Shown: one piece after another, positions 1 through 8,505 of the stretch | How positions within the stretch are numbered: the stretch's first letter is position 1 | Layout of the letters: the number at the start of each line of letters is the position of its first letter | Origin: CAYRJA01 sp964424455 | Lineage (GTDB): Bacteria > Bacteroidota > Bacteroidia > Chitinophagales > UBA10324 | Direction of reading: 5' to 3' | DNA: 31,451 nucleotides | Assembly: GCA_964424455.1 (NCBI GenBank) | Contig: CAYRJA010000028.1 | Location: forward strand, 1-31,451 | Position numbers and translations under genes: made by a program | The notes under the pieces: generated by a model | Seen by the model: the letters and a program-made list of their open reading frames with translations, nothing else | Databases searched by the model: none | What the model was told of the DNA's origin: nothing

Positions 1-57
<57 letters not shown>

Positions 58-60
58 TTT

Positions 61-93
61 ATAAATTACTCTTCTAACAAAGAGTTAATTTAT
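61..93. other. Stem-loop just upstream of tRNA-Lys
   Basis: Bases 61-73 and 80-93 form a 13-bp inverted repeat with one bulged T and a 6-base loop, starting 3 bases outside the mature 5' end of the tRNA. It lies in the tRNA leader as transcribed on the minus strand. It could be a processing or folding element, or the terminator of an upstream minus-strand transcript. It is AT-rich apart from CTCTT/AAGAG, so chance is not excluded. Confidence 0.35.
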
Positions 94-143
94 TTCGGCG
101 GACAAATGTAAATGATTCCGTTCCTTTTTTATACTTTTCCAAA

Positions 144-157
144 ATTGATTAATCAAT
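144..157. promoter_or_regulatory. 14-nt perfect palindrome upstream of M4 protease gene
   Basis: ATTGATTAATCAAT is a perfect palindrome. It ends 2 bases before a TTTG (160-163) that is followed after 17 bases by TATTTATT (181-188), an arrangement resembling the Bacteroidota promoter TTTG / TAnnTTTG. The position suits an operator for a dimeric regulator of the protease gene that starts at 194. The composition is AT-rich, so this is only suggestive. Confidence 0.35.
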
Positions 158-193
158 ATTTTGAATCTGCTTTTCTAAACTATTTATTTTCAG

Positions 194-3100
194 ATGAAGA
201 ATAATTCCCTGATCGTAATTTTTGCAACACTCTTACTTCAGATAAATTTTGTTTTTGCAGTTAACTTAAATCGTTTCAATGGAAATCCGGAGTATATCCG
301 GTTTAAAGAGAGTGAGATGCCGGATTATTCTCAACTGAATAATATTTTGAAAAATTATGGGTTCAACGAGCCTTATAGCATTTCACTTATAGGTACTGAA
401 ACAGATAATTTGGGAATGATTCACTATCGCTACTGTGAAACTTATAATAATCGTCCTGTTAATGGCACGATGTGGATAGTGCATACTAAAGACAATAAGA
501 TTAAAAGTATGAACGGAGTATTGTATGCACAGTTGCCTGCAGAAAATCCTATTGTATATGATTTGAAGGACTGTTACAACACAGCGCTTCAGCATCTCCC
601 TGCAAAATCTTATCACAATGAATCGGCAGAAGGAGAATTATACTGGGCATCACAAAATAATTCAGGTATTCCTTCACAGTTTCGTCTCTGTTACCGGCTT
701 GATATTTATGCTGCAATACCAACCGCAAGGAAATATATATTCGTGGATGTAACTACAGGAAAAGTAATAGCAGAACAAAATCTGATTAAAGAAGTGAACG
801 CTGCCGGAACTGCTGTTACAGCTTACAGTGGAACAAAAAACATCACGACTGATTATACCGGAACGACATACCGGCTTCGTGAAACAGGAAGAGGGAATGG
901 GATTGAAACCTATAATATGAATAAAGGTACCATCTATACTTCAGCCGTAGATTTTACAGATGCAGACAATTATTGGAACAATGTAAATGTAAACTTAGAC
1001 CAATATGCAACGGATGCCCACTGGGGGACAGAAATGACTTACGATTATTACTACACCAAATTTGGACGGAACAGTATTGATAATGCCGGCTTTAAGTTGT
1101 TGTCGTATGTACATGCCAACCTCACAGGTATGGGTTTTTCAAATAATGTAAATGCATTTTGGGATGGAAAGCGAATGACTTACGGTGATGGAAGTTCTAC
1201 TTATACACCATTAACCAGTATTGATATAACTGCACATGAGATTACACACGGATTAACAGAGCGCACTTCCAATCTTGGAAGCGGGGAAGCCGGTGCAATG
1301 AATGAAGGTTTTAGTGATTGTATGGGCATAGCTATCCGCCAATTTGCCAAGCCGGAACCAACCATCAATTGGCTTATCGGAGATGAAATAGGAATCGCCC
1401 CATTCAGAGATTTAGCAAACCCTAATTCAACAGGTAATCCGGATACTTACAAAGGAACTAACTGGGATTTTAACACACAGGAAGTTCATCAGAACAGTAC
1501 CATACTAAGTCATTGCTTTTATCTTGTTTCAATGGGAGGCAGTGGTGCAAATGATTTTAATTCAAACTTCAGTATTACGGGAGTTGGTATTGACAAAGCG
1601 GCTGCTATCTGGTATAGAATGAATACGGTTTATTTATTTCCTACTTCCGGTTACACTGATGCAAGAACTTATTCCATTCAGTCAGCAGTTGATTTATACG
1701 GACCGTGTTCTGATGAGTTAATTGCTGTTACCAATGCGTGGTATGCAGTAGGAGTGGGTGCTGCTTATTCAATCATCCCGGTTACTGCGGATTTTACACT
1801 TAATGCAACTACCTCATGTTCAGCGCCGCTGAATGTACAATTCACAAACACATCATCTGGTGGAGGAAATTATCTATGGAGTTTCGGAGATGGCAGCACA
1901 AGCACGGCTGTTCATCCATTGCATAATTATGTTTCTCCCGGAATTTATTCTGTTACACTTACAAATAACGGAGGAAGCTGTGGCTCTAATTCAATTACAA
2001 AATCAAATATTATTTCTATTCAACCGCCTACTCAGCCGGTTGGCGCAGATATGGCAAGATGCGGAAACGGGTCTGTTACACTTAATGCCGCCGCCACAGG
2101 AACTGTCAATTGGTATGATAACTCTACGAACGGAAACCTTGTGGGTACAGGTGAAAGTTTCCAAACGCCGCCACTTAGCGCTACCACTTCTTATTTTGCA
2201 GAAGCTACCGTGCTGCCGTCTCCCGTTTTTGGCGGATTGCCAGACAACACAACCGGCTCCGGTGGAAATTTTGACAACACATCGGATCGTTATATTATTT
2301 TTAATTGTACTTCACCTGTTACACTTGTTTCCGTTGTAGTATATGCATCAGGTTCGGGAAACAGAACTATTCAACTCAAAAATTCTAATGGAAATATACT
2401 TCAGACACTTACTATCAATATTCCTAACGGGCAAAATACTGTTACACTTAACTTTAATATACCAGCCGGTACAAATATGCGGCTCTCGGTTAGCGGAACT
2501 TCAAATCTTTACCGGAATACTACGGGAGCGGTTTATCCGATGAATATCGGTAATTCTGTTACACTGATTGGAACTAATTCTGCTGCAGGAGCAAATTATT
2601 ATTATTATTTCTACAACTGGAAAATACAGGAGCCGGCATGTGTAAGCAGCCGTACTCAGATTAAGGCAATTATTAACCCTGAAGCAACTGCTTCTGTTAA
2701 TGTATCCACTTCATCAGTGTTTCCTGTTTGTGAAGGCAGCAATATCTCTTTTTCGGCAAATGCAATAAATGGAGGAATATCTCCTTCTTATCAGTGGAAA
2801 ATAAACGGAACTCAAGTTGCAGGAGCCACCGCTTCATCTTTCAGCAGTTCATCCTTTAGCAACTTAGATGCAGTAAGTTGTGAAATGACTTCAAGTGCAG
2901 CATGTGTAACAGGTTCTCCTGCCTCTTCACTTCCTATGACAATACAGGTAAGTCCAGTACCCTTTTCATCTGTAACAGCAAACGGTTCCACCACCTTTTG
3001 TCAGGGAAGTAATGTAAAACTGACTAATGCAGCAGCAGGATTTAATTATCAATGGTATAACAGAGATGTTGCAATCAGCGGTGCAACAACGATTTCATAT

Positions 3101-3709
3101 ACTGCCACTTCCGGCGGAAGATATACCTGTGCCGTATCCAATGCATGCGGCTCTGCAATATCAAACAACATTACTCTCACTCGTAATCCCAGACCTGTGG
3201 CAGAAATCAATCTTCAGGGAACTAATCCTTTGTGTAACGGAAAGAAGGATACACTCTCCACACAATATAATCCAAATTGGAGTTATCAATGGACTCGTAA
3301 TAATAACAATATAAATGGCGCAAATAACTCTTTATACAAAACCAGAGTAGGAGGCAGATTCAGAGTTTTGGTTACTGACAAACCAACAGGATGTTTTAAA
3401 CTTTCTCCTGTATTAAGAATAACTTTAGCTGACTGCAGAGATGAGGATATTGCTATAGATAATCTTAATAAAGAGATTTCTGTGTATCCGAATCCATTCA
3501 ATAACTTCTTCACAATAGATTTGAATGGGTACAATGCAAGCAATATCGAACTTACAGATATTCTCGGAAGAACAGTTATAGCACAAGGTGTTCCGGATGA
3601 AATTTTTACAGTTCACTTAAAGGAGAATCTTTCATCAGGAATTTATTTTCTGAAAGTCTGGAATAATCAGGATGTCCCTGTTATTTTAAAAGTAATAAAG
3701 ACTGAATAA
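194..3709 (+). CDS. Secreted M4 (thermolysin-like) metalloprotease with PKD/Ig-like repeats and T9SS sorting tail
   Basis: A zinc endopeptidase of the thermolysin family, predicted to be exported by Sec and then moved across the outer membrane by the type IX secretion system. Residues 1-22 form a signal peptide. Residues about 30-200 are a propeptide of FTP/PepSY type. The catalytic domain spans about 205-530: zinc ligands H348 and H352 with catalytic E349 (HEITH), third ligand E371 (NEGFSD), and H432 in VHQNS, matching the transition-state histidine of thermolysin. A PKD domain follows (about 535-610, with WSFGDGS), then several Ig-like modules to about 1080. The C-terminal 75 residues (VYPNPF..., LSSGIYFLKV) are a type A sorting domain. 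All catalytic residues are present, so it should be active. The gene stands alone, and the start is the only ATG that keeps the signal peptide. Confidence 0.95.
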   Translation: MKNNSLIVIFATLLLQINFVFAVNLNRFNGNPEYIRFKESEMPDYSQLNNILKNYGFNEPYSISLIGTETDNLGMIHYRYCETYNNRPVNGTMWIVHTKDNKIKSMNGVLYAQLPAENPIVYDLKDCYNTALQHLPAKSYHNESAEGELYWASQNNSGIPSQFRLCYRLDIYAAIPTARKYIFVDVTTGKVIAEQNLIKEVNAAGTAVTAYSGTKNITTDYTGTTYRLRETGRGNGIETYNMNKGTIYTSAVDFTDADNYWNNVNVNLDQYATDAHWGTEMTYDYYYTKFGRNSIDNAGFKLLSYVHANLTGMGFSNNVNAFWDGKRMTYGDGSSTYTPLTSIDITAHEITHGLTERTSNLGSGEAGAMNEGFSDCMGIAIRQFAKPEPTINWLIGDEIGIAPFRDLANPNSTGNPDTYKGTNWDFNTQEVHQNSTILSHCFYLVSMGGSGANDFNSNFSITGVGIDKAAAIWYRMNTVYLFPTSGYTDARTYSIQSAVDLYGPCSDELIAVTNAWYAVGVGAAYSIIPVTADFTLNATTSCSAPLNVQFTNTSSGGGNYLWSFGDGSTSTAVHPLHNYVSPGIYSVTLTNNGGSCGSNSITKSNIISIQPPTQPVGADMARCGNGSVTLNAAATGTVNWYDNSTNGNLVGTGESFQTPPLSATTSYFAEATVLPSPVFGGLPDNTTGSGGNFDNTSDRYIIFNCTSPVTLVSVVVYASGSGNRTIQLKNSNGNILQTLTINIPNGQNTVTLNFNIPAGTNMRLSVSGTSNLYRNTTGAVYPMNIGNSVTLIGTNSAAGANYYYYFYNWKIQEPACVSSRTQIKAIINPEATASVNVSTSSVFPVCEGSNISFSANAINGGISPSYQWKINGTQVAGATASSFSSSSFSNLDAVSCEMTSSAACVTGSPASSLPMTIQVSPVPFSSVTANGSTTFCQGSNVKLTNAAAGFNYQWYNRDVAISGATTISYTATSGGRYTCAVSNACGSAISNNITLTRNPRPVAEINLQGTNPLCNGKKDTLSTQYNPNWSYQWTRNNNNINGANNSLYKTRVGGRFRVLVTDKPTGCFKLSPVLRITLADCRDEDIAIDNLNKEISVYPNPFNNFFTIDLNGYNASNIELTDILGRTVIAQGVPDEIFTVHLKENLSSGIYFLKVWNNQDVPVILKVIKTE

Positions 3710-3786
3710 GATAGAAACAGGCGACTTGATATTTCCATTGCTGCTTTATGTATCTGCATAATTTAGATTAGCATACATTTCAAAAC

Positions 3787-3813
3787 AGTGATATTGAATC
3801 TTTCTGTATCACT
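3787..3813. other. Inverted repeat AGTGATA-N13-TATCACT
   Basis: A 7-bp perfect inverted repeat lies between the metalloprotease stop and the ECF operon promoter. No T-run follows on either side, so it does not look like an intrinsic terminator. It could be a regulator site or a weak 3'-end hairpin of the protease transcript. Confidence 0.25.
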
Positions 3814-3864
3814 AAAATATTATAGAAGGAAATTAATGACCCGAAAGAATTTTCAGTACAAATA

Positions 3865-3891
3865 GGGGTATCCGGATATTAGGTTGTCATA
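3865..3891 (+). promoter_or_regulatory. Candidate ECF-sigma-type promoter of the 3907-8221 operon
   Basis: GGGGTA (3865-3870) and GTCATA (3886-3891) are separated by 15 bases and lie 16 bases before the first start codon of the operon. A GG-rich -35 and a GTC-containing -10 are typical of ECF-recognised promoters and unlike the TTTG / TAnnTTTG housekeeping type. A perfect 10-nt palindrome TATCCGGATA (3869-3878) overlaps the spacer. This would fit autoregulation by the sigma factor encoded second in the operon. The call rests on motif shape only. Confidence 0.4.
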
Positions 3892-3906
3892 ATAGAAACC
3901 GAATTT

Positions 3907-4698
3907 ATGAGAACCTTTATTTTAAATCCCTTTTTCTTACTAAGTATCTTTATTGTATTTGTTTTTTCTTCCTGCAAAAAAGATAAGTGGCCCTGCATTA
4001 TAGGGCATGGACCAACTATTACTCAAATGAGAGCTATTGATGGTGTTACAGAAATCAATATCTCAATGGATGCTACTGTAAATATCACACAGGGGAGTGT
4101 CTATTCCTGTACCATTACCGCTCAAAAAAACATAGCTGACAATATTGTTTTCAGGCAAAGAGGAAAAGAGTTGGATGTTTTCAACAACCGATGCACCCGC
4201 CGTTTATCTCCGGTAATCATCAATATCACAATGCCTTCTCTGACGGATATTGATTTGAATGGCTCCGGTGCAGTAAATGTTTGGGGTAAATTCAATGTAC
4301 CGGAGTTTGAGGCAGATATTAGCGGGTCAGGAAATATTTCAGTGAATGATACTGTTACAGCCGGTGAACTCACTGTGAAAATCAGCGGCTCCGGAGATAT
4401 GTATCTGACAGGTTCGTTTAACAACAGCAACACCAAAATCAGCGGTTCCGGAAGTGTTATCCTGTCAGGGAAAAGTAATAGCAGCGATATCAGTATTTCC
4501 GGATCCGGCAAGGTTCATGCTTTTAATTTTTTCACCAATTCTACCAGTGTTCATACTTCCGGTTCCGGTGATACAGAAGTAAATGTTTCCAATTCATTGA
4601 ATGTGGACATTAGCGGGAGTGGAAATGTCTGGTACAAGGGATTTCCGGTTATCACCACTCACATTAGCGGAAGTGGGAATATTATCAGTGCAAATTAA
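3907..4698 (+). CDS. DUF2807 (GIN/head domain) lipoprotein with SGSG repeats
   Basis: A probable periplasmic or surface lipoprotein: residues 1-22 are a hydrophobic signal ending in a lipobox with Cys23 (FSSCKK). The rest matches DUF2807, a family predicted to form a beta-helical 'auto-transporter adhesin head' domain. Its hallmark is visible as eight (N/S)GSG turns spaced about 15-25 residues apart from about residue 117 to the C-terminus, as expected for a stacked beta-solenoid. The family has no proven biochemical role. It is the first gene of an operon with an ECF sigma factor (20-base gap) and a FecR anti-sigma factor, so it may be a sensor accessory or the main product of that regulon. 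Length of 263 residues is ordinary for the family. Confidence 0.85.
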   Translation: MRTFILNPFFLLSIFIVFVFSSCKKDKWPCIIGHGPTITQMRAIDGVTEINISMDATVNITQGSVYSCTITAQKNIADNIVFRQRGKELDVFNNRCTRRLSPVIINITMPSLTDIDLNGSGAVNVWGKFNVPEFEADISGSGNISVNDTVTAGELTVKISGSGDMYLTGSFNNSNTKISGSGSVILSGKSNSSDISISGSGKVHAFNFFTNSTSVHTSGSGDTEVNVSNSLNVDISGSGNVWYKGFPVITTHISGSGNIISAN

Positions 4699-4718
4699 GA
4701 TTTAAGACGCTAAAGAAA

Positions 4719-5384
4719 ATGATTCAGGCATCTCCCATATCATTTAATAATCAGTTTGCTGAACAAGTATATTTGTTCAATAAAAATGTATCTGTAAAAT
4801 TGGAACATCAGGAAACGGATTGGATAACAAGTATTCGTAACGGTAACACTGCAGTATTTGAATCCTTGTTTAAAAAATATTATAAGCCGCTTTGCGCTTA
4901 TGCTATCACGGTGCTGAAAGACAAAGATTACAGTGAGGAAATTGTTCAGCAGGTGTTTGTTAAAATATGGGAACGTCGTTCAATGCTGAATATTACTACC
5001 TCTTTGAAAGCATATCTGTACCAGTCAGTAAGAAATGATTGTCTGAATGTATTAAAGCATGAAAAGGTGAAAGAGCAATACCGTCGGTATAAAGTCATTG
5101 ATATGCAACAGCAGCACGACAGCGCATCTCATCGTCTGGCTTCGCGCGAATTGGAAGAGCAGATTCAAAATGCGATAGATGCATTGCCGGAACAATGCGG
5201 CATTATTTTCAGGATGAGCCGTTTTGAAGAATTAAAATACAAAGACATTGCAGAACAGTTGGATATTTCTGTTAAGACGGTAGAGAACCAAATGGGTAAG
5301 GCGCTGAAACTGATGCGAACGAAACTTGCAGAATATGTTACAGTTATTTTCTTTTTCATTTCATTTTTAAACCACAGGATATGA
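4719..5384 (+). CDS. ECF-type RNA polymerase sigma factor (FecI-like, Bacteroidota family)
   Basis: An alternative sigma-70 factor that would direct RNA polymerase to a small regulon. Region 2 is visible around residues 40-105 (AVFESLFKKYYKPLCAYA, then EEIVQQVFVKIWERR). Region 4 is at about 150-205 (LPEQCGIIFRMSRFEELKYKDIAEQL, then ISVKTVENQMGKAL), a clear helix-turn-helix. The C-terminus is a short hydrophobic tail (VIFFFISFL), seen in many Bacteroidota ECF factors. The first 35 residues are longer than usual, but no later in-frame ATG precedes region 2. The stop overlaps the start of the FecR gene by 4 bases (ATGA), indicating translational coupling and supporting a sigma/anti-sigma pair. 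Confidence 0.94.
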   Translation: MIQASPISFNNQFAEQVYLFNKNVSVKLEHQETDWITSIRNGNTAVFESLFKKYYKPLCAYAITVLKDKDYSEEIVQQVFVKIWERRSMLNITTSLKAYLYQSVRNDCLNVLKHEKVKEQYRRYKVIDMQQQHDSASHRLASRELEEQIQNAIDALPEQCGIIFRMSRFEELKYKDIAEQLDISVKTVENQMGKALKLMRTKLAEYVTVIFFFISFLNHRI

Positions 5385-6379
5385 ACAACGAAATCACAAA
5401 TAAAATGGACGACCTGCTGGTGAAATACATGCTCGGTGAAACTTCCGCTGTTGAAAATGCGGAAGTGAAACAATGGCTGTCTCTTTCTGAATCCAATCAG
5501 CGTTATTACAATGAACTGCAACGGACATGGGAGATAAGTTTATCTGCTGCTGAACATTCAGGCATTGATGAAGACAAAGCTTGGGAGAACCTACAAAAAA
5601 GAATTTCAGAAAAACCGGTTATAAAAAGGATTAATCCTGAGAGTAATACCGGAAGGTTACTTCGAATTGCGGCAATAGTTGTAGTGATTTTCAGTATCGG
5701 ATTTTTTGTTTATCGTTTTTCCAAGCCGGATATTACGATGCTGACTGTAAGCGCCATCCATACTCCTCACAATGACACTTTATCCGATGGAAGCACTGTG
5801 GCATTGAATACAAATTCTACTATTACTTATCCTGAAAAATTCTCCGGTAATATGCGTGAAGTTAATCTGAAAGGAGAAGCATTCTTTCAGGTTAAACCCA
5901 ATAAAAATCAGCCGTTCATCATACACACCGGAACGCTGAATGTAAGAGTAGTAGGCACTTCTTTTAATGTTAAGGAATTTAACAGCGACTCAGCTCAGGT
6001 AATTGTAGAAACAGGAATAGTAAAAGTTTATGCTGGTGGATCAGACACTGTTCTGCTGATGAAAGGAGAAGGTGTTGTTTATAATGCAGCAACACACTCC
6101 TTCCGAAAATCGTCAACCACAAGTAAATATTATGACTACTACTTTACTAAAACATTAGTATTTGAAAATACTGAGTTAAGTGAAGTAGTGAAAGTGCTGA
6201 ACACTATTTTCAATTCTAAACTTGTCATCAGTAAAGAAAATATGAAAACATGCCGGTTGACTGCCACATTCAGAAATGAATCTATAGAAACCATTATTCA
6301 TATTCTGCAACAAACCTTCGGACTGACTGTTACAACGAAAGACGGACAGATTTTTCTGAATGGAAACGGTTGCAATTAA
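5381..6379 (+). CDS. FecR-family anti-sigma factor
   Basis: A single-pass inner-membrane regulator that would bind the adjacent ECF factor in the cytoplasm and receive a signal in the periplasm. The N-terminal cytoplasmic part (1-92) contains the sigma-binding region. A transmembrane helix lies at about 94-112 (IAAIVVVIFSIGFFVY). The FecR domain covers about 125-225 (SDGSTVALNTNSTI..., GEAFFQV..., VVGTSFNV). The C-terminal DUF4974 domain, which in this family contacts an STN domain, spans about 255-325 (FENTELSEVVKVLN...). The gene is overlapped by the sigma gene (ATGA) and followed after 12 bases by a gene encoding an STN-domain protein, its likely partner. Confidence 0.94.
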   Translation: MNNEITNKMDDLLVKYMLGETSAVENAEVKQWLSLSESNQRYYNELQRTWEISLSAAEHSGIDEDKAWENLQKRISEKPVIKRINPESNTGRLLRIAAIVVVIFSIGFFVYRFSKPDITMLTVSAIHTPHNDTLSDGSTVALNTNSTITYPEKFSGNMREVNLKGEAFFQVKPNKNQPFIIHTGTLNVRVVGTSFNVKEFNSDSAQVIVETGIVKVYAGGSDTVLLMKGEGVVYNAATHSFRKSSTTSKYYDYYFTKTLVFENTELSEVVKVLNTIFNSKLVISKENMKTCRLTATFRNESIETIIHILQQTFGLTVTTKDGQIFLNGNGCN

Positions 6380-6391
6380 AACGAACATATC

Positions 6392-8221
6392 ATGTATAAA
6401 CATATTATCACATTGCTTGCTGTTTATTGTTTGTACCTTAAATTTCCGGTACATGCGCAATCAAGTATTCTCAACAGAACTGTTACAGTTTCCATCAATA
6501 ACCAGCGTCTTGACCGGGCGCTTGATCAGATTGCCGGTGCGGGACAATTTTCATTTTCTTACAACAGCGGCATCATAAAGACAGATAGTCTTGTTACAGT
6601 TTATGCTACCGGTGAAACAGTAAAAAGTGTACTGGATAAACTTTTTAAATCAAGAATCAGATATGTTGAAAGTGGTAATTACCTTATTCTAAAAAAAAAT
6701 TCTTCTACTTACGCCACTAACAAACCTCAAAAAACCACTTACATCATATCAGGATATGTAATAAACACACTCACCGGCGAAAAGATAAACGATGCAAGTG
6801 TGTATGATATAACTACTCTGGCTTCTGCTCTCAGCGGACCGGAAGGAGCTTTTACTCTTAAAATTCCCTCTACAATTGCTCCCGGAAGTATCATGGCAAG
6901 TAAAGCAGATTTTCTGGATACTGTAATTATTGTTAAACCGGATGAGTTTAAACAGGTAGCAGTTCCACTGACTCCTGTTGTTCATCCTGTTATAGAAAAC
7001 AAATCTTTTACGGATACGACAAATAACCATACTACTTTACATATAGCTGTAACAGACACAAATAAAAGGGTGGAACAGTCCGGTTTCCTGAAATGGTTTT
7101 TATCATTCAAGCAGAAGATGATGGCGCATAATCTCAACTTCACTAATCACCGTAAGTTCCAATTGTCGCTTCTTCCCGGCATCAGCACAAACCGACAGCT
7201 TGGTTCGCATATTGTGAATGATTTATCACTGAACATTTTAGGCGGCTTTACCGGAGGAACTGATAAATTAGAAATAGGAGCAGGGTTCAACATTGACAGA
7301 GGTTCTGTAAAATATACTCAGGTTGCCGGTTTGTTTAATATCGTTGGCGATACCATGAAAGGTTTTCAGGCAGCGGGCTTTATGAATTATACCATGAAAA
7401 CTGTAACAGGTATGCAAGCAGCGGGGTTTGTCAATTTTACACGAAATCAATTTAGCGGATTTCAGGCAGCCGGATTTATCAACTCGGTAATTGATTCTGT
7501 AAAAGGAGTACAGACAGCGGGCTGTATTAATCTTGCGACAAAAGATGTTGCCGGAACACAGATAGCAGGTTTTATGAACTATGCACGAAAAGTGAAAGGT
7601 GCACAGGTAGCCGGATTTATTAATGTGTCACCGGTAAGTGTTACAGGCGCTCAGATATCAGGCTTTATGAATTACAGCAAAAATTCTCACGGCACACAAA
7701 TCGGATTCATAAATATTGCAGACAGTTCCGATGCCTGTCCGATTGGTGTTTTCAGTTTTGTGGTACACGGGTTTCATAAGTTGGAAATTTCAGCAAACGA
7801 AGTCACCTACCTGAATCTTGCTTTCAAGACAGGAAACAAAAAATTTTATAACACACTGATGGCAGGAATAAATCCTGATATCAATAACCGGTATTATTCA
7901 ATCGGCTATGGAATAGGTCATGAGTTTACAACCAGTAAAAAAACAGGAATTGATTTAGAACTCAGTTGCCAATATCTTGCAGAGTACTGGGATACCTACA
8001 ATGGTTTATATAAAATCAATCTCAATTTTGCTTATCAGCCGTCACCCAATTTCGGAATTGTGCTTGGACCTTCTCTGAATGTATTGTATATGGATGATCC
8101 CAACGCCGGTTTATTTACCTCTCATGCTATTCCTGCATTGGATATGCCTTTGCTGAATATTACAGAAAGAAATGATTTCAGAGAGTGGGTTGGCGTTCAT
8201 GTAGGAGTAAGGTTCATGTAA
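6392..8221 (+). CDS. STN-domain outer-membrane/surface protein with GxQxAGFxN repeats
   Basis: Predicted signal peptide at 1-22 (VHAQ). An STN (secretin/TonB short N-terminal) domain follows at about 30-103 (LDRALDQIAGAGQFSFSY..., NYLILKK), then a carboxypeptidase-regulatory-like beta-sandwich at about 118-195. A region (about 305-440) holds nine copies of a G-x-Q-x-A-G-F-x-N motif roughly every 21 residues, resembling the LA_2272-type 'surface repeat' family. The last 160 residues look like beta-strands and end in a phenylalanine-rich C-terminus (VGVRFM), suggesting an outer-membrane barrel. There is no TonB plug domain. As last gene of the ECF/FecR operon, its STN domain probably contacts the C-terminal domain of FecR. 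The domain assignment is firm at the N-terminus; the function is inferred. Confidence 0.8.
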   Translation: MYKHIITLLAVYCLYLKFPVHAQSSILNRTVTVSINNQRLDRALDQIAGAGQFSFSYNSGIIKTDSLVTVYATGETVKSVLDKLFKSRIRYVESGNYLILKKNSSTYATNKPQKTTYIISGYVINTLTGEKINDASVYDITTLASALSGPEGAFTLKIPSTIAPGSIMASKADFLDTVIIVKPDEFKQVAVPLTPVVHPVIENKSFTDTTNNHTTLHIAVTDTNKRVEQSGFLKWFLSFKQKMMAHNLNFTNHRKFQLSLLPGISTNRQLGSHIVNDLSLNILGGFTGGTDKLEIGAGFNIDRGSVKYTQVAGLFNIVGDTMKGFQAAGFMNYTMKTVTGMQAAGFVNFTRNQFSGFQAAGFINSVIDSVKGVQTAGCINLATKDVAGTQIAGFMNYARKVKGAQVAGFINVSPVSVTGAQISGFMNYSKNSHGTQIGFINIADSSDACPIGVFSFVVHGFHKLEISANEVTYLNLAFKTGNKKFYNTLMAGINPDINNRYYSIGYGIGHEFTTSKKTGIDLELSCQYLAEYWDTYNGLYKINLNFAYQPSPNFGIVLGPSLNVLYMDDPNAGLFTSHAIPALDMPLLNITERNDFREWVGVHVGVRFM

Positions 8222-8230
8222 TTACTATTT

Positions 8231-8295
8231 ATAGTTCACGGTTTAAGCCGTGGGCTATAATGGGCAAAAAAAAACAAAACCGTTTCAACGGTTTT
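8231..8295 (+). repeat. REP-like palindromic element, copy 1
   Basis: Two adjacent stem-loops. The long one (8231-8258) is an imperfect palindrome centred on ACGGTTTAAGCCGT. The short one (8276-8295) is AAAACCGTT-TC-AACGGTTTT with a 9-bp stem. A closely similar block in the same orientation lies at 9323-9390. The pair of hairpins, high similarity and intergenic location are those of REP/BIME-type repeats mobilised in trans by RAYT (IS200-like) transposases. No such transposase gene is in the window. Copy 1 sits 9 bases after the stop of the STN gene and could double as its transcription terminator. Confidence 0.7.
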
Positions 8296-8505
8296 AATAA
8301 ATGATTTAATAAACATCGTGAGCCATAAGAAATGAACCCTCAAATCGTTTATCAACTCTTCGGCTGTAAAATATTTTTGACCTAATATCCATGTGTAGGA
8401 GGCGAAGTAACATAATGAACATAATTGTATGGGGATATTATCTATGTTCTTATTATATTGTAACATAATTGACTTTGAATTTTACTGTTACAAAAAACTT
8501 CTTAA

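Noticed and set aside
1833..3314. Several plus-strand frames inside the M4 protease gene
   Set aside because: They are out-of-frame shadows of the repeat-rich protease gene, with no start signals or coherent domains.
8236..8466. 76-codon minus-strand frame covering REP-like copy 1
   Set aside because: Its C-terminal third is simply the translation of the palindromic repeat, and the rest has no recognisable motif. It looks like a spurious frame generated by the repeat.
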